From Gordonia mangrovi (lineage in GTDB: Bacteria > Actinomycetota > Actinomycetes > Mycobacteriales > Mycobacteriaceae), in the NCBI RefSeq assembly GCF_024734075.1, contig NZ_CP102850.1:1984001-2048000 (forward strand): DNA of 64,000 nt. Direction: 5' to 3'. Shown piece after piece: positions 50,288 through 60,306 of this stretch. The notes below the pieces were generated by a model. It ran no database searches, had not been told where the DNA came from, and saw nothing but the letters and a program-made list of their open reading frames with translations. Made by a program: the position numbers and the translations under genes. How positions within the stretch are numbered: position 1 is the first letter of the stretch; every line of letters starts with the position of its first letter.

Positions 50288-53200
50288 TCACCCGTGCATA
50301 CTCCTCGCCACTACCGCCGCCGGCCCCACCCGACAGAACACCAACTCCAACCGAGTGACTCGCTCACCCGTCGCGGTCCGCAGCAAGTCCGCGTAGATCG
50401 CCAACTGCGCCCAGTAGGCCTCTAGCGTATGTGCACTGACGCCGACGTCGGTCTTGTAGTCCGCGATCACAAGCCCGCCACCGTCGTCTCGGTACACCAA
50501 ATCAGCGATTCCCTCGACGACCGTTGTTCCGTCCGGGCCGAGGCCAGCGAGCTGCATCTCTTTCCAATGCTCACGTACGGCAGCTCGCTGCACCGGTTCG
50601 GACTCCAACGCCGACCGTGCCAACGCGACGAAGTGCTCGACGTCGACGATGCCGGCCACGACCGCGGCATGGCGAGCAGTGGTCTCGAAAGCGTCGTCGA
50701 GCGGCGCACCCAACTCGATCACCTCGAGCACCGCGTGCAGCGCCGTACCCAGAGATGCACCGCTATCCGCACTCGCCACACCTGCCGAAACCCGTTCTTC
50801 TGCGGGCACAGTGAGGACACCAGCACCGCGATAGCCCTCCAACAGAGCAACCTCTGCACTCTCCTCACCGTGCACGATGCGCGTCGCCGAGTACGACGCC
50901 CGCAACGCCGAAGTCACCTCGATCGCGGCAGTCTCCGCCGACCACTCATCCCACGACTGACGCTCGAACTGCTCGATAGGCTCGTCGTCGCGCCGCACAG
51001 GTTCGATGAGCTCCGGCACCGAGTTCGGCAGACTGTCGATCGCAGGCGCCAGCGTCGCACCCCACGAGGCACCTTTGCCCACGTACCCGGACACCGCGAG
51101 ATGACTCTCGGCGCGGGTGCACGCCACGTAGAGCAGCCGCTTCTTCTCGGCCTCCGCGCGATCCTTCTCCGTGGCAGCGGCCGGCTTGTAACCCTTCGAC
51201 ATCACCGATTTCGACGCGCACGCCTGCAACGTGCCGTCGTCATCCCACAGCAGTGGTTCGAGCTGCGTGCGGAAGCCGCCGCTCATCCCAGCAACCACCA
51301 CCATCGGGAACTGCAAGCCCTTGGCGGCGTGAATGGTCATGATCCGCACGGCATCCACGCCGATCTCCGGAAGCACAGTTTCGGCGACGCGCGCGTTCTC
51401 GTCGGCTTGGGTGTCGGCCCAGTCGATGTAGTCGCGCAACGATCCGCGGTCCTCGGCGTACCACGCACGGGCTTGGTCGATGACGAACCGAAGCCGCCGC
51501 CACACGTCGCGGTGACGCGGCGAGTCCATCGACACCTCGAACACACGCCGATCGGTCGCCAGCCGGCTCAGCAGCGCACCCGGATTCAGATCGCCGAGCT
51601 CGAGCCACAGCCCCCGAAGATACGCGTTCGCGGCCGCCACCGGCGAGTCAGCCAGCTCATCCGTAGGCGGCGTCGCGTAGATGCTCCACCGCCCGTCCGC
51701 AGCTTTCCAGCGCAGCAGATCATCGTCACCGCAGCCGAACAGCGGGGTACGCAGGGCGGCGACGAGCGCGGCTTCATCGGCGGTGTTCGCCAACGCCCGG
51801 CAGGTCACCAGCAGGTCGTGCACCTCTTGTGTCGAGTACACGAGACTCGATGCTTCCGAACGGAACTCGATGCCCGCCGCGTCGAGGCTCTTTTCCAGGA
51901 ACGGCAGCACTGTGCGCGATGGGATGAGGATGCAGATGTCTTTCCATCGCAGCGCGTCGTGCCGGTAGGTCTTGTCATCGTCGAGTGATTCTCTGTGCCA
52001 GCCCTTTTCGACGGCGGTGGCGATGATCCGCGCGACATCGCGGGATTCGCGCGCCCGGATGGCTTCGGCGGGTGAGAGTGAGTCCTCGTCGTCGACGGGT
52101 TCGTCGTTGTCGGGGAACACGAATGGCTCCGGACCCCACTCGATGTCCCACCGCGGCCTTCCAGGCGCGGGATGCAGCGGCGTGTATGCCGGCTGCACGT
52201 GGCCATCCGCGACGATGAGCCGGCCGAAGACAGTGTTGATCCAGTCGATGACCGGTCGGGTAGAGCGGAAGTTGGTGGTCAGTTGGACGACGTCGGCGGA
52301 CGGGGTGCAGTCCCGAGCAGCCATGTAGGCAGCGATGTCCGCGCGACGGAAGCGATAGATGGATTGCTTGGGGTCGCCGACGGTGAACAGTCGGCCCGCT
52401 TCGTCGAGGCCGGCAACGATGCGCTGCGCCAACTCGAGCTGCAGCGGGTCGGTGTCTTGGAACTCGTCAAGTAGCACCCTCTGATACCGATTGTGCGCTG
52501 CGGCGGCGACGGCGTGTTTGCCGAGCACATCACGTGCGAGCACGAGGAGATCATGGAACTCGAGCTGTCCGCTGCGTTGTCGTTCGCTAGCTTCGTCGAG
52601 GACGATCTCGGACAGATGGCGCACCACCACCCGAACGGCGCCGTCAATGTAGGTGCCGACGACGTCGGGGCAGATCTCGTCGCGCAACGCCTTGATCGCT
52701 GCTTTGATCTCGTCGACCTGCGCCTTACCGCCCTGCCAGTTCTTGCCGGCACCGCCGTTGCCGGGCCCCGGGCACAGCCCCGCCATGGGAATCCAGCCGG
52801 TCGCATCCCGTTCTGCTGCAACGAGGATGCGCCATTCGCGGACCTTGTCGAGCTGCTGCGCGAGCTTATCGTCGGGGTCGAGGCAGTCGTCGATCCTCTC
52901 GGTGATGGTGTCGGCTTCGCGCAGGATGCGGTCAATGTCGGCGGGGGCGATGCCTTGTGGGTTGTCGTCGAGGGTGAGGCGATCCCAGTTGCGGTCGAGC
53001 GCGTCAGCGAGTCCACGCATCTGATCGAGTGAGGCGCCGGCAGCCATGATGATGCCCATGGCGTCCACCAGCATGGGTGGGGCGGCGTCCGTGAAGAGGC
53101 GGGTGCGCATGCGGCGCCACCGTCGTTCGAACGACAACTGCGAGCCCATCGCGTCGACGACAGCGATGCGCGGAGGTACCCCGGCTTCGAGGGGGTGTTC

Positions 53201-53524
53201 GCTGATGATGCGGGCGGCGAAGGCGTGCAGGGTGCCGATGGCGGCGGTGTCGATCTGTTCGAGCGCGGCGTGCGCACGTTCCGTGTCGTTCTTGGCGAGC
53301 TCGACGCGGACGCGTTCGCGGAGTTCGGCGGCCGCTTTCTCGGTGAAGGTGATGGCGGCGATTCGGTCGAGGTCGATGCCGTCCTGCAGCACGAGTTGGC
53401 AGATGCGGCCGACGAGTGAGTGGGTTTTGCCGCTGCCGGCGCCGGCTTCGACGAACAGGGCGGCGGCGGTGTCGGTGGTGATGCGGTCGCGGGCTGCTTG
53501 GTCGGCGAGGTGCTCGGTGGTCAT
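50288..53524 (-). CDS. AddA-like UvrD helicase/nuclease
   Basis: 1078 residues from ATG 53522-53524, one base after the stop of the upstream gene, whose last codons supply GGAGG; the open frame continues upstream only as a shadow. Superfamily 1A motifs: Walker A FVEAGAGSGKTHSLVGR (near residue 25), TFTEKAAAELRERVR (motif Ia), LLDEFQDTDPLQ (motif II), DPKQSIYRFRRAD (motif III), TIHAAKGLQFPMVVV (motif V) and YVACTRAESHLAV (motif VI). The C-terminus holds a RecB-type nuclease core (LVIADYKTDVG). Together with its AddB-like partner it should form a DNA-end-processing helicase-nuclease. Its place in a defence island rather than with DNA-repair genes suggests an anti-phage use. Confidence 0.85.
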   Translation of the reverse strand: MTTEHLADQAARDRITTDTAAALFVEAGAGSGKTHSLVGRICQLVLQDGIDLDRIAAITFTEKAAAELRERVRVELAKNDTERAHAALEQIDTAAIGTLHAFAARIISEHPLEAGVPPRIAVVDAMGSQLSFERRWRRMRTRLFTDAAPPMLVDAMGIIMAAGASLDQMRGLADALDRNWDRLTLDDNPQGIAPADIDRILREADTITERIDDCLDPDDKLAQQLDKVREWRILVAAERDATGWIPMAGLCPGPGNGGAGKNWQGGKAQVDEIKAAIKALRDEICPDVVGTYIDGAVRVVVRHLSEIVLDEASERQRSGQLEFHDLLVLARDVLGKHAVAAAAHNRYQRVLLDEFQDTDPLQLELAQRIVAGLDEAGRLFTVGDPKQSIYRFRRADIAAYMAARDCTPSADVVQLTTNFRSTRPVIDWINTVFGRLIVADGHVQPAYTPLHPAPGRPRWDIEWGPEPFVFPDNDEPVDDEDSLSPAEAIRARESRDVARIIATAVEKGWHRESLDDDKTYRHDALRWKDICILIPSRTVLPFLEKSLDAAGIEFRSEASSLVYSTQEVHDLLVTCRALANTADEAALVAALRTPLFGCGDDDLLRWKAADGRWSIYATPPTDELADSPVAAANAYLRGLWLELGDLNPGALLSRLATDRRVFEVSMDSPRHRDVWRRLRFVIDQARAWYAEDRGSLRDYIDWADTQADENARVAETVLPEIGVDAVRIMTIHAAKGLQFPMVVVAGMSGGFRTQLEPLLWDDDGTLQACASKSVMSKGYKPAAATEKDRAEAEKKRLLYVACTRAESHLAVSGYVGKGASWGATLAPAIDSLPNSVPELIEPVRRDDEPIEQFERQSWDEWSAETAAIEVTSALRASYSATRIVHGEESAEVALLEGYRGAGVLTVPAEERVSAGVASADSGASLGTALHAVLEVIELGAPLDDAFETTARHAAVVAGIVDVEHFVALARSALESEPVQRAAVREHWKEMQLAGLGPDGTTVVEGIADLVYRDDGGGLVIADYKTDVGVSAHTLEAYWAQLAIYADLLRTATGERVTRLELVFCRVGPAAVVARSMHG

Positions 53525-53525
53525 G

Positions 53526-56444
53526 TCAGCCTCCGTACTTCCGTACGTAGTCGGCGATCTCGTCGACGCCTTCGAGGGCGGCCCAGGCGCGGCGCAGTCC
53601 GGCGCGGCCGAGGAGGTCGATGACGGGGAGTTCCCAGTGGGTGTCCTCGATCTTGGGTGGGAAATGGCCGGCACGGATGGATCGGTGGACAAGGTCCATG
53701 TCGTCGGTGAGGGTGGCGATGACGTCGTCGGTGATCGGGTAGCCGATGGAGCCGAACTTGCCTTTGCTGGTGACGAACCAGTAGCGGGCTTCGACGTCGT
53801 CGCCCAGCGTGCGCGCGAACAGGCCGTAGACGGGGAGCTGGAACTGTAGTCCAGAGTTGGTCGGCGTGAGGTCGGTAAGATCTCGGTACTTATCGCTCTT
53901 GCCGGTCTTGTAGTCCGTGACGCGGATGCGGCCGCCGCTGTGTCGGTCGATGCGGTCGATCTGTCCGCGGAAGCGGATGCTGTGGTCGCCGAGCGTCAGG
54001 CTGACCTCGGGATCGGTTCCGGTGCCGAAGCTCTGTTCGGCGTGGGTGGGTTGCCAGCCGCCGGCGTGGTCGATGTGGTCATGACCGAACCAGTCGTCGA
54101 GGTCGCGCACGATGGTGCCGCGGTCTTTGGCCCAGAGTTGTTCCAGCCAGCCGGGACTGTCGGCCTGTGCTTCGTCGAGCACTTCCTGGGCGACGAGGTG
54201 CAGGCGGCCGACGTCGAGTTCGGCGCCGTCGATGGTAGCGAGGACGTAGCGCTCGAGGATGGTGTGAATGAGGGTGCCGCGGGTGAGTGCGTCGATCTGG
54301 GCGATCTCGTCGGGGTCGGCGAGGGCGCGCAGCCGCAGGATGTGTTCGAGGAAGTACTGGTAGGGGCTTTGCACCCAGAGTTCGAGCCCGGTCGGCGACA
54401 CCGGGTGGTCGAAGGTGGTGATGAGGTCTTTGACCGTCGACAGGTTGCCGTTGAAGCGGGTGAAGCGGCCATTGAGGCGGTCGCTGCGCATAGCCATGCC
54501 GAGGTTGATGATGGGGTCGTTGAGGGTGCCGCGGCGTCGGTTGGCGGGCACGGAGGCGAGTTCGCGGAGCCGCCATTCGGTGTCCGAGGCGGCGGATGCA
54601 CCGATGCGGTCGTCGGCGCGTTGGGCGGCGACGTCGAACGATTCGACCGCCACGATTGCTGGGCAATTCTCTGTCTCGCGTTGCCAATTGACGACGTTGA
54701 CGTCGCGGCCGGCGAGCTGAGCCATCGCGGGGATGAGCCAGCGCGATGGGACCTTCTCGGCGCCGCCACGAAGATTGCCGCGAGGGAACGTGACGATCCG
54801 TTCGGTACGGCCGGCGCTGACAGCGCTGGCGAAGGCGAGGCGTTGGCGTTCCATGTGGTCGCGGGCGGTGATCCCGGCCAGTTCGGGCGGCAGTAGCGGG
54901 TCGTCGCGGCGGGGTGTGGGGATGATGCCTTCGGCGGCTCCGATGACGATGCTGACGTCGAGGTCGCGGCCGACGCCCGCGGCGATCGGACCGATGGTGA
55001 CTCCGGCGCCTGAGTCTCCGTGCATGCCCCGGTGAGCGGTGAGCCGAACCGTGACGGCGTCGAGGACGCGCGCTGCGGTGGGCGCCGGTGCGATGCCGTC
55101 CATGTGCGCGAGGCTGACGCAGTCGGCGCGGATCGCGGCCAGGTCGGCGGCAGCTGTGTCGCTGGTCGGTGCGCGGAAGTAGCGGGCGAGCAGCGCGGTG
55201 AGGTGCTCGGCGACGGTGGCCCAGTCGGGCGCGTTGACGATGGCGCGGAGGTCGGTCTGCAACTCACGGATATAGGTGTGGAGTGCCACGGCAGTCGCGT
55301 GGTGTTTCTCGTGCGCTCCGACGCGGGTGAGCCGTTCCCAGTCAGTACCGCCGACGATGGGTTCGTCGTCGCGGGTGAGTCGTTCGAGTCGGCGTTGGGA
55401 GATGGGCTGGACGTCGAGGTCGGGGCGTTGGAGCACACTCTCGGCGAGGAGTGTGAAGAGTTCGCGTCGCGGCATCGTGTCGTGGTCGAGTTCCAGCAGA
55501 CCGAGTAGTGCTCGGGCGGTGGGGCGGTCGACGAGGGAGTGGCATTCGGGTCCGGTGAATGCGATGTGGTCGGCGGTGAGGTGTTCGTGGAGCAGCGGCA
55601 GGTAAGGGTCGTCGCTGCCGTAGAAGATGCCGATGCGGTGGCCGGGGACGCCGTTGGCGAGGTGCTTGCGGACGAGCCGGACGACGGCCCGGACCTCGTC
55701 GTCGGCGTCGGAGGTGTGGATGATCTGCGTCGGCGTGACATCGACGGTCGGTTCGATGGTTTCGCCGCGTTGTTGAAGTTCGTTCAGGAGAGTCTGTTCA
55801 GCGCGCGAGTCGGCAACGGAGTGGTAGACGATGATCGCGCCGAGCTGGTCGAGACGTTCGGCGGCGGCCGTGTAGGCCTCGTGCTGGAGGTAGTACGAGC
55901 TGGTGAGCCGGTCGGTGGCAGCTCGGTAGATGCGGAGCAGGTCTGCGACCAGAGGGGACGGCGAGTCCATCGTCGGATTTGCGATGGCGGTGAGTTCCCA
56001 GGTCGCGCTGGCGAGAGCCTGGGCGGTGATCGGCTCGTCGGCGACGTCGGCGAAGACACCTGGGGCCTCGGCGAGGACGCGTTGGATCGCGGCTTCAAGG
56101 AGTGGGTATGGAAGCGGTTGCCGGGGAATGAGAGCAGGAGGAGCCAAACGTGTGAGCAGCTGAGACACCGGGAGGGCGGTGGTGTTCGCGATCGCGCCAG
56201 CACGCGCCATTAGGCGCACAACATCCCTTGCAGATCCCACGGTAGGTACGACAATCGTCAACTGTTCGAGCGGCGAAGCCGTCTTGGCCGTTGCCACAGC
56301 GCCAGCTACGACGCCGAGTGGGTAGGTCATAGGCGCATGATGCCTTGCACGTGCGACAAGCAGGGCAGAAACGTCGCCTCCGAAGCACTCGAGCACGAGT
56401 CTCGCTTCATCGGATTCGACGGTGACGATGTCGATCTCGGCCAT
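53526..56444 (-). CDS. AddB-like inactivated-helicase/nuclease subunit
   Basis: 972 residues from ATG 56442-56444; the ribosome-binding site is weak. No Walker A is seen in the N-terminal half, as expected for AddB-like subunits with degenerate helicase domains (GIFYGSDDPYLPLLHEHL, GVGRDLDVSIVIGAAEG). The C-terminal ~250 residues carry a RecB-family PD-(D/E)XK domain: SPYQYFLEHILRL, RGTLIHTILERYV, FRGQIDRIDRH and IRVTDYKTGKS with the catalytic D...DYK, then LQFQLPVYGLF. It is co-translated with the AddA-like gene (1-bp gap). The pair differs from chromosomal AdnAB and RecBCD of mycobacteria and is best viewed as an accessory exonuclease complex. Confidence 0.8.
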   Translation of the reverse strand: MAEIDIVTVESDEARLVLECFGGDVSALLVARARHHAPMTYPLGVVAGAVATAKTASPLEQLTIVVPTVGSARDVVRLMARAGAIANTTALPVSQLLTRLAPPALIPRQPLPYPLLEAAIQRVLAEAPGVFADVADEPITAQALASATWELTAIANPTMDSPSPLVADLLRIYRAATDRLTSSYYLQHEAYTAAAERLDQLGAIIVYHSVADSRAEQTLLNELQQRGETIEPTVDVTPTQIIHTSDADDEVRAVVRLVRKHLANGVPGHRIGIFYGSDDPYLPLLHEHLTADHIAFTGPECHSLVDRPTARALLGLLELDHDTMPRRELFTLLAESVLQRPDLDVQPISQRRLERLTRDDEPIVGGTDWERLTRVGAHEKHHATAVALHTYIRELQTDLRAIVNAPDWATVAEHLTALLARYFRAPTSDTAAADLAAIRADCVSLAHMDGIAPAPTAARVLDAVTVRLTAHRGMHGDSGAGVTIGPIAAGVGRDLDVSIVIGAAEGIIPTPRRDDPLLPPELAGITARDHMERQRLAFASAVSAGRTERIVTFPRGNLRGGAEKVPSRWLIPAMAQLAGRDVNVVNWQRETENCPAIVAVESFDVAAQRADDRIGASAASDTEWRLRELASVPANRRRGTLNDPIINLGMAMRSDRLNGRFTRFNGNLSTVKDLITTFDHPVSPTGLELWVQSPYQYFLEHILRLRALADPDEIAQIDALTRGTLIHTILERYVLATIDGAELDVGRLHLVAQEVLDEAQADSPGWLEQLWAKDRGTIVRDLDDWFGHDHIDHAGGWQPTHAEQSFGTGTDPEVSLTLGDHSIRFRGQIDRIDRHSGGRIRVTDYKTGKSDKYRDLTDLTPTNSGLQFQLPVYGLFARTLGDDVEARYWFVTSKGKFGSIGYPITDDVIATLTDDMDLVHRSIRAGHFPPKIEDTHWELPVIDLLGRAGLRRAWAALEGVDEIADYVRKYGG

Positions 56445-56861
56445 CTGGTCTGGTGAGGCTCGGTGAAACGCACCCTCACCAACCCCTTGGCTTGCGAGAT
56501 CGGAACCAACTGGGCGGGCCTAGACGTACCTGGACGGTATAGGCCGCTTGGTTCCTACCAATTCGATCGAGTTGATCCGCAACCGCCGTTGCCTCCTGCG
56601 ACTGTCCGGCCGAGCCGATCACGGCTATTTCCTCCTAGCTAGTGGCTGGACCTGACTGTCACGTTGGCATGCGCACCACCGGATGAGCAGTTCCTGATCT
56701 GCCAAAGCGTGACTCCAGCAATGCCCTCGCGCGTGAACTACTAGGCCGCAGAGACTCGTGCAGGGGTAGCGATCCGGATGCCGGACTTGCCCAGCCCTGA
56801 CATATGTCTCGCCAACTCGGTTGATCTGTGCCCCTACTTCCCTTCCTCGCTCATTTCCGTT
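56445..56861. other. 417-bp gap without a supported gene
   Basis: The stretch between the AddB-like start and the end of the small membrane-protein gene has moderate GC content. Plus-strand open frames here (from 56778) have no ribosome-binding site and run antisense to the membrane gene. It should contain the promoter for the AddB-AddA operon; no clear elements were identified. Confidence 0.5.
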
Positions 56862-57452
56862 TCAGAGTTTCTGTTCATTCCCGGCAGATTCAGTTTTCTC
56901 CTTCCGGCTCGCACTGAATGCCGCAAACATATCGGATGCGATGGTCGTCCCCCTTTCGCGTCCGACACCAGTGTAGGAGTTGAGAATATCCTTTCGGAGC
57001 GCGAGAAGCTCGCCGTTCATCTGTTTACGTGGCACGCCGGGAAGGAGATCGGGCGCCAACGGGATAAACATACACAACAGCGTCGCCGCCAATCCCGCCC
57101 AAAACATGATCGTGGCAATCGACGTAATCTCGACACTGTCTACGACTACACCAGCAAGGCCGATGCAGCCACCTGCAAGTGCCACAGTTCCGGCAGGAAC
57201 AAAGACTGCATAGAATCGACCCACCTTCACCCGGGTCGAACTTATTGCAGTGGAGCGAATCAGTAGATGCGTATACTGATCAATCCACGAGCGCAGGTCG
57301 TCCTCAGCCAACCTCTCGCTGATCTCTTGGAGGAGCTTAATGCGCTCCCAGTTGCCTTTGGCTGCCATCTCGGAGCGAGCCCGCAAGAGAACCGCGAGAG
57401 CGCCAATCAAAGCGGTCGTGAGCCCACCGATCACTGGTATCCACTGAGTCAT
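56862..57452 (-). CDS. membrane protein within the defence region
   Basis: 196 residues from ATG 57450-57452 (MTQWIPV); ATG 57464 is an alternative, and neither has a clear ribosome-binding site. It has an N-terminal membrane helix (WIPVIGGLTTALIGALAVLL), a charged helical segment (about 30-75, RIKLLQEISERLAEDDLRSWIDQY), then two further helices (VFVPAGTVALAGGCIGLAGV and IATIMFWAGLAATLLCMFIPLA) and a soluble polar tail. The GC content is lower than in flanking genes. No family recognised. A membrane effector in an abortive system is possible, but nothing in the sequence proves it. Confidence 0.6.
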   Translation of the reverse strand: MTQWIPVIGGLTTALIGALAVLLRARSEMAAKGNWERIKLLQEISERLAEDDLRSWIDQYTHLLIRSTAISSTRVKVGRFYAVFVPAGTVALAGGCIGLAGVVVDSVEITSIATIMFWAGLAATLLCMFIPLAPDLLPGVPRKQMNGELLALRKDILNSYTGVGRERGTTIASDMFAAFSASRKEKTESAGNEQKL

Positions 57453-57529
57453 GACCCGGATCATGACTGACGACTACGACAGTCTTAGCCGAACCACGTT
57501 GGCTCAACATAGCTCGAAATCCTGCAGAC

Positions 57530-60181
57530 CTACACGACCGCGTCACGTGCTGACCGCTCCTTGGTGAACAGCCTCTCCCGCTCCTCCGCAATAACCTCCC
57601 GCGCGAGTTCCGCCTCGGAGATGTCGACAGCTTCCGGCGCGCTGTCCGCGATGTCGCTGACCCTTGCGAAGTCTTCGAACAGTTCCCTCTTGCGCGCGAG
57701 GATCTCGGTAACGCGGAGATCGACGCCTTCCTCGGTGAGGAGGCGGTGAACCTGGACCGACTCGAGTTGGCCCATCCGTCGCGCGCGGGCAATGGCCTGC
57801 CATTCGGTAGTCGGCTTGAGCTGGGGTTCGCAGATGACCACCACGGACGCGGCCTGGATGTTGAGGCCCACACCGCCGGCGACGATCTGGGACACCAGCA
57901 CCGCGCCGTGTCCGGCGGCCGAGAACTTGTCCACCATTTCCTGTCGCCGAGCAGCCGGTACCGACCCGGTCAGCGGTCCGAATACCTTGCCAGGCAGTGC
58001 CCGCACAACTTCGTCGAGGACGGAACGGAAGTGGGAGAACACGATCACGCGGCGTTCGTTTGACTCCGCTTCTTCGATCAGGTCGAGCAGCCGGGCCATC
58101 TTCTGCGATTTCTTGCCTTGCGTCATCGCGGCTTGCCGCATGGCCATGAAGTTTCCTTCTGACACTGCCGCGCGATAGGCGTTCATGTCCTCGGCCGATA
58201 GGGGCAACCATTCTTCGACCTCGACCAGTTCCGGGAGCTCGGTGAGGACGTCTTCCTGGTTGCGACGCAGATAGGCAGGTGCGACTTGCTGGCGAAACCG
58301 CCGGGGGGACAACTCGGTCGCATCGATGGCGAGATCTGGTCGTACGTACTCGACAAGGTTGCGGAACTCATCAAGCCGGTTTTCGAGCGGCGTGCCTGTC
58401 AGCAGCATTGCGCGAGGAAGGTCGTTAATGATCTTCACCGTGCGTAGCGAGCGCTGTGCATGCGGATTCTTGATGTAGTGCGCCTCGTCGACGATGACGC
58501 ATCCGATGCCATCCGTCGAGAAATCTTCACTGCTCAACCACGCGAGCGTCTCGAAGGTGGTCACAGCAACTCCACCGGTTCGCGACCATTGGCGTAGTGC
58601 GCTTTCCCTCTGAGATCCGTGAAGCCGGTGCGGACGTAGAGTCGACTTTGCGGCCACCTCGCGCATCCAGTTTGTGACGACGGCAGCCGGACAGATGACA
58701 AGTGCGTGATGGGAGCCTCTGGCGCGCAAGTGCGTCAGGACTGCGATCGACTCGATTGTCTTACCGAGACCCATCTCGTCGCCGATAATCACTTTCTTCT
58801 GCACGAGCGCGAATCGGGCGCCGAAGCTCTGGTACCCACGCAACGACGCCCTGAGGTGCTTTCCGTCAAGCTCCTGTTGGCGCACCGCTTCAATAACCTC
58901 CGTGGGGAGATCACCGAAGATGCTGTTCTCGTCCTCAGTCAACAGGCCGAGTTCGGACAGCAGCGCGAAGTAGTCGGCAGGATGCTCCATGAAGCCGTCC
59001 CACGGGTCTGTGACCGTATTCGTGGCCGCACTGATTGACTGCGCGCGAGTCTTGACCGCGTGCATGTCCTGCACGAGGTGGTCCGCTGTGTAGGAGTCGC
59101 GCTTAGCGAAGACTGCAAGCAACAACGGCGTGTCCAACGCCGACGCGGCGAGCGCAGCCATGGGCTGCAACAGCTCGGTTTCCCGCGCTGTTGGCTGCCC
59201 GGCGCGCAAGGCCCTCCAGCTGCCCAGCGCTTTCAGCAGGTTCGTGCCGTGCGAGGTTCGGCTATTGATGTCGATCCGGACCGGCATCTCCTCGTAAGTG
59301 GTCTGCCAGAGGGTCTGAGCAGCCCCGCGCATACGTGTGGCGGTGGTCTGTCCGACGCCCGGCAGGCCTTCGAGTACCTCGCCGTGCTCCATCACCTGTG
59401 CCACGGTCGTGATGCCTGCGTCCGTCAAAGCGTTAACGCGCAGCCGGTCTCGTGTGGCGTCCTTGAGCCTCTCCACGGGCATGTCGCTGATGAGTTTCTC
59501 AGTTTCAACGTGCCGAACGGTGTTGCCGGCTTCGAGTGCGTCGGCCCTGGCTTGGTTCTCGGCGTCCGCGACACGTTTGATCGTCGTCACTGCGCTGCCG
59601 AGTCCTGTTGCTGGCGCACCGTCGATCACAGTTACGTCACCCCAAGCTCGGATTTCCCGCGGTTTCGATAGCCAGTCAGTAAACGCCGAGCGGACGTCAC
59701 CCAGCGAGCTGCTTTCCGTGGCTGTCACGATCAGACTGGGCAGCCGGTCAGATACCTTCTCCACCTCGGCCCACTCCAGGTATCGCTCGAGAAACTCGCC
59801 AGCTTGGCGGCCTGCTTCTCGTTTCTCTTTACTCATAAAGATTCGGCGGGCCCCGACAGAACCACGAGCATCGTCGACGGCACGTTCAACGTCTGGGGAA
59901 AGACTGTCAATCAACGAACGGTCGCTGGCCGATAGCATCCTGAGCTGTCGAGCCTTCTCGATGCTCGCCAGGAGATCGACGTCGCCGGGGCGAAGGGGCA
60001 AAACTTTGATCTGCTCGCTGTCAAACTCGAGGTCCACGACGCGTTGCCGGAGCTCCGCGTCGGCCGCCGCGCCCAACTCCCCTACCTGCCTCCGGACTTT
60101 GCGCAGTTCCTCAGCCTGCTTGATCAGCTCCGAAGCCGTGTGTGCGAGTGCTTTGATGCGCGCCCGATCGTCTCGTCCCAT
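57530..60181 (-). CDS. SNF2-family helicase with an HhH domain
   Basis: 883 residues from ATG 60179-60181. The N-terminal ~400 residues contain a coiled-coil start (KALAHTASELIKQAEELRKVRRQ) and a helix-hairpin-helix (EVLEGLPGVGQTTATRMRGAA, near residue 270). The SNF2 motor follows: GDEMGLGKTIESIAVL (motif I, near residue 475), CVIVDEAHYIKNP (motif II), LLTGTPLENRLDEF (motif III) and, in the second lobe, RVIVFSHFRSV, SQIVAGGVGLNIQAAS and AIARARRMGQLESVQVHRL (motif VI). It should translocate on double-stranded DNA. It is divergent from drmD across 125 bp, so it may be part of, or an addition to, the DISARM locus. Confidence 0.85.
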   Translation of the reverse strand: MGRDDRARIKALAHTASELIKQAEELRKVRRQVGELGAAADAELRQRVVDLEFDSEQIKVLPLRPGDVDLLASIEKARQLRMLSASDRSLIDSLSPDVERAVDDARGSVGARRIFMSKEKREAGRQAGEFLERYLEWAEVEKVSDRLPSLIVTATESSSLGDVRSAFTDWLSKPREIRAWGDVTVIDGAPATGLGSAVTTIKRVADAENQARADALEAGNTVRHVETEKLISDMPVERLKDATRDRLRVNALTDAGITTVAQVMEHGEVLEGLPGVGQTTATRMRGAAQTLWQTTYEEMPVRIDINSRTSHGTNLLKALGSWRALRAGQPTARETELLQPMAALAASALDTPLLLAVFAKRDSYTADHLVQDMHAVKTRAQSISAATNTVTDPWDGFMEHPADYFALLSELGLLTEDENSIFGDLPTEVIEAVRQQELDGKHLRASLRGYQSFGARFALVQKKVIIGDEMGLGKTIESIAVLTHLRARGSHHALVICPAAVVTNWMREVAAKSTLRPHRLHGSQRESALRQWSRTGGVAVTTFETLAWLSSEDFSTDGIGCVIVDEAHYIKNPHAQRSLRTVKIINDLPRAMLLTGTPLENRLDEFRNLVEYVRPDLAIDATELSPRRFRQQVAPAYLRRNQEDVLTELPELVEVEEWLPLSAEDMNAYRAAVSEGNFMAMRQAAMTQGKKSQKMARLLDLIEEAESNERRVIVFSHFRSVLDEVVRALPGKVFGPLTGSVPAARRQEMVDKFSAAGHGAVLVSQIVAGGVGLNIQAASVVVICEPQLKPTTEWQAIARARRMGQLESVQVHRLLTEEGVDLRVTEILARKRELFEDFARVSDIADSAPEAVDISEAELAREVIAEERERLFTKERSARDAVV

Positions 60182-60306
60182 ACGCCCGATTCCCCTAACC
60201 GATGTTGGTGCGAAGATTAGCGAAAGTCGGATCCGGAGTCGCTAAGACCCTGAAACTGTCGGAGTCTGCGACTAACGTGGCGAGGCTATCGACCAGGAGG
60301 ACACGA

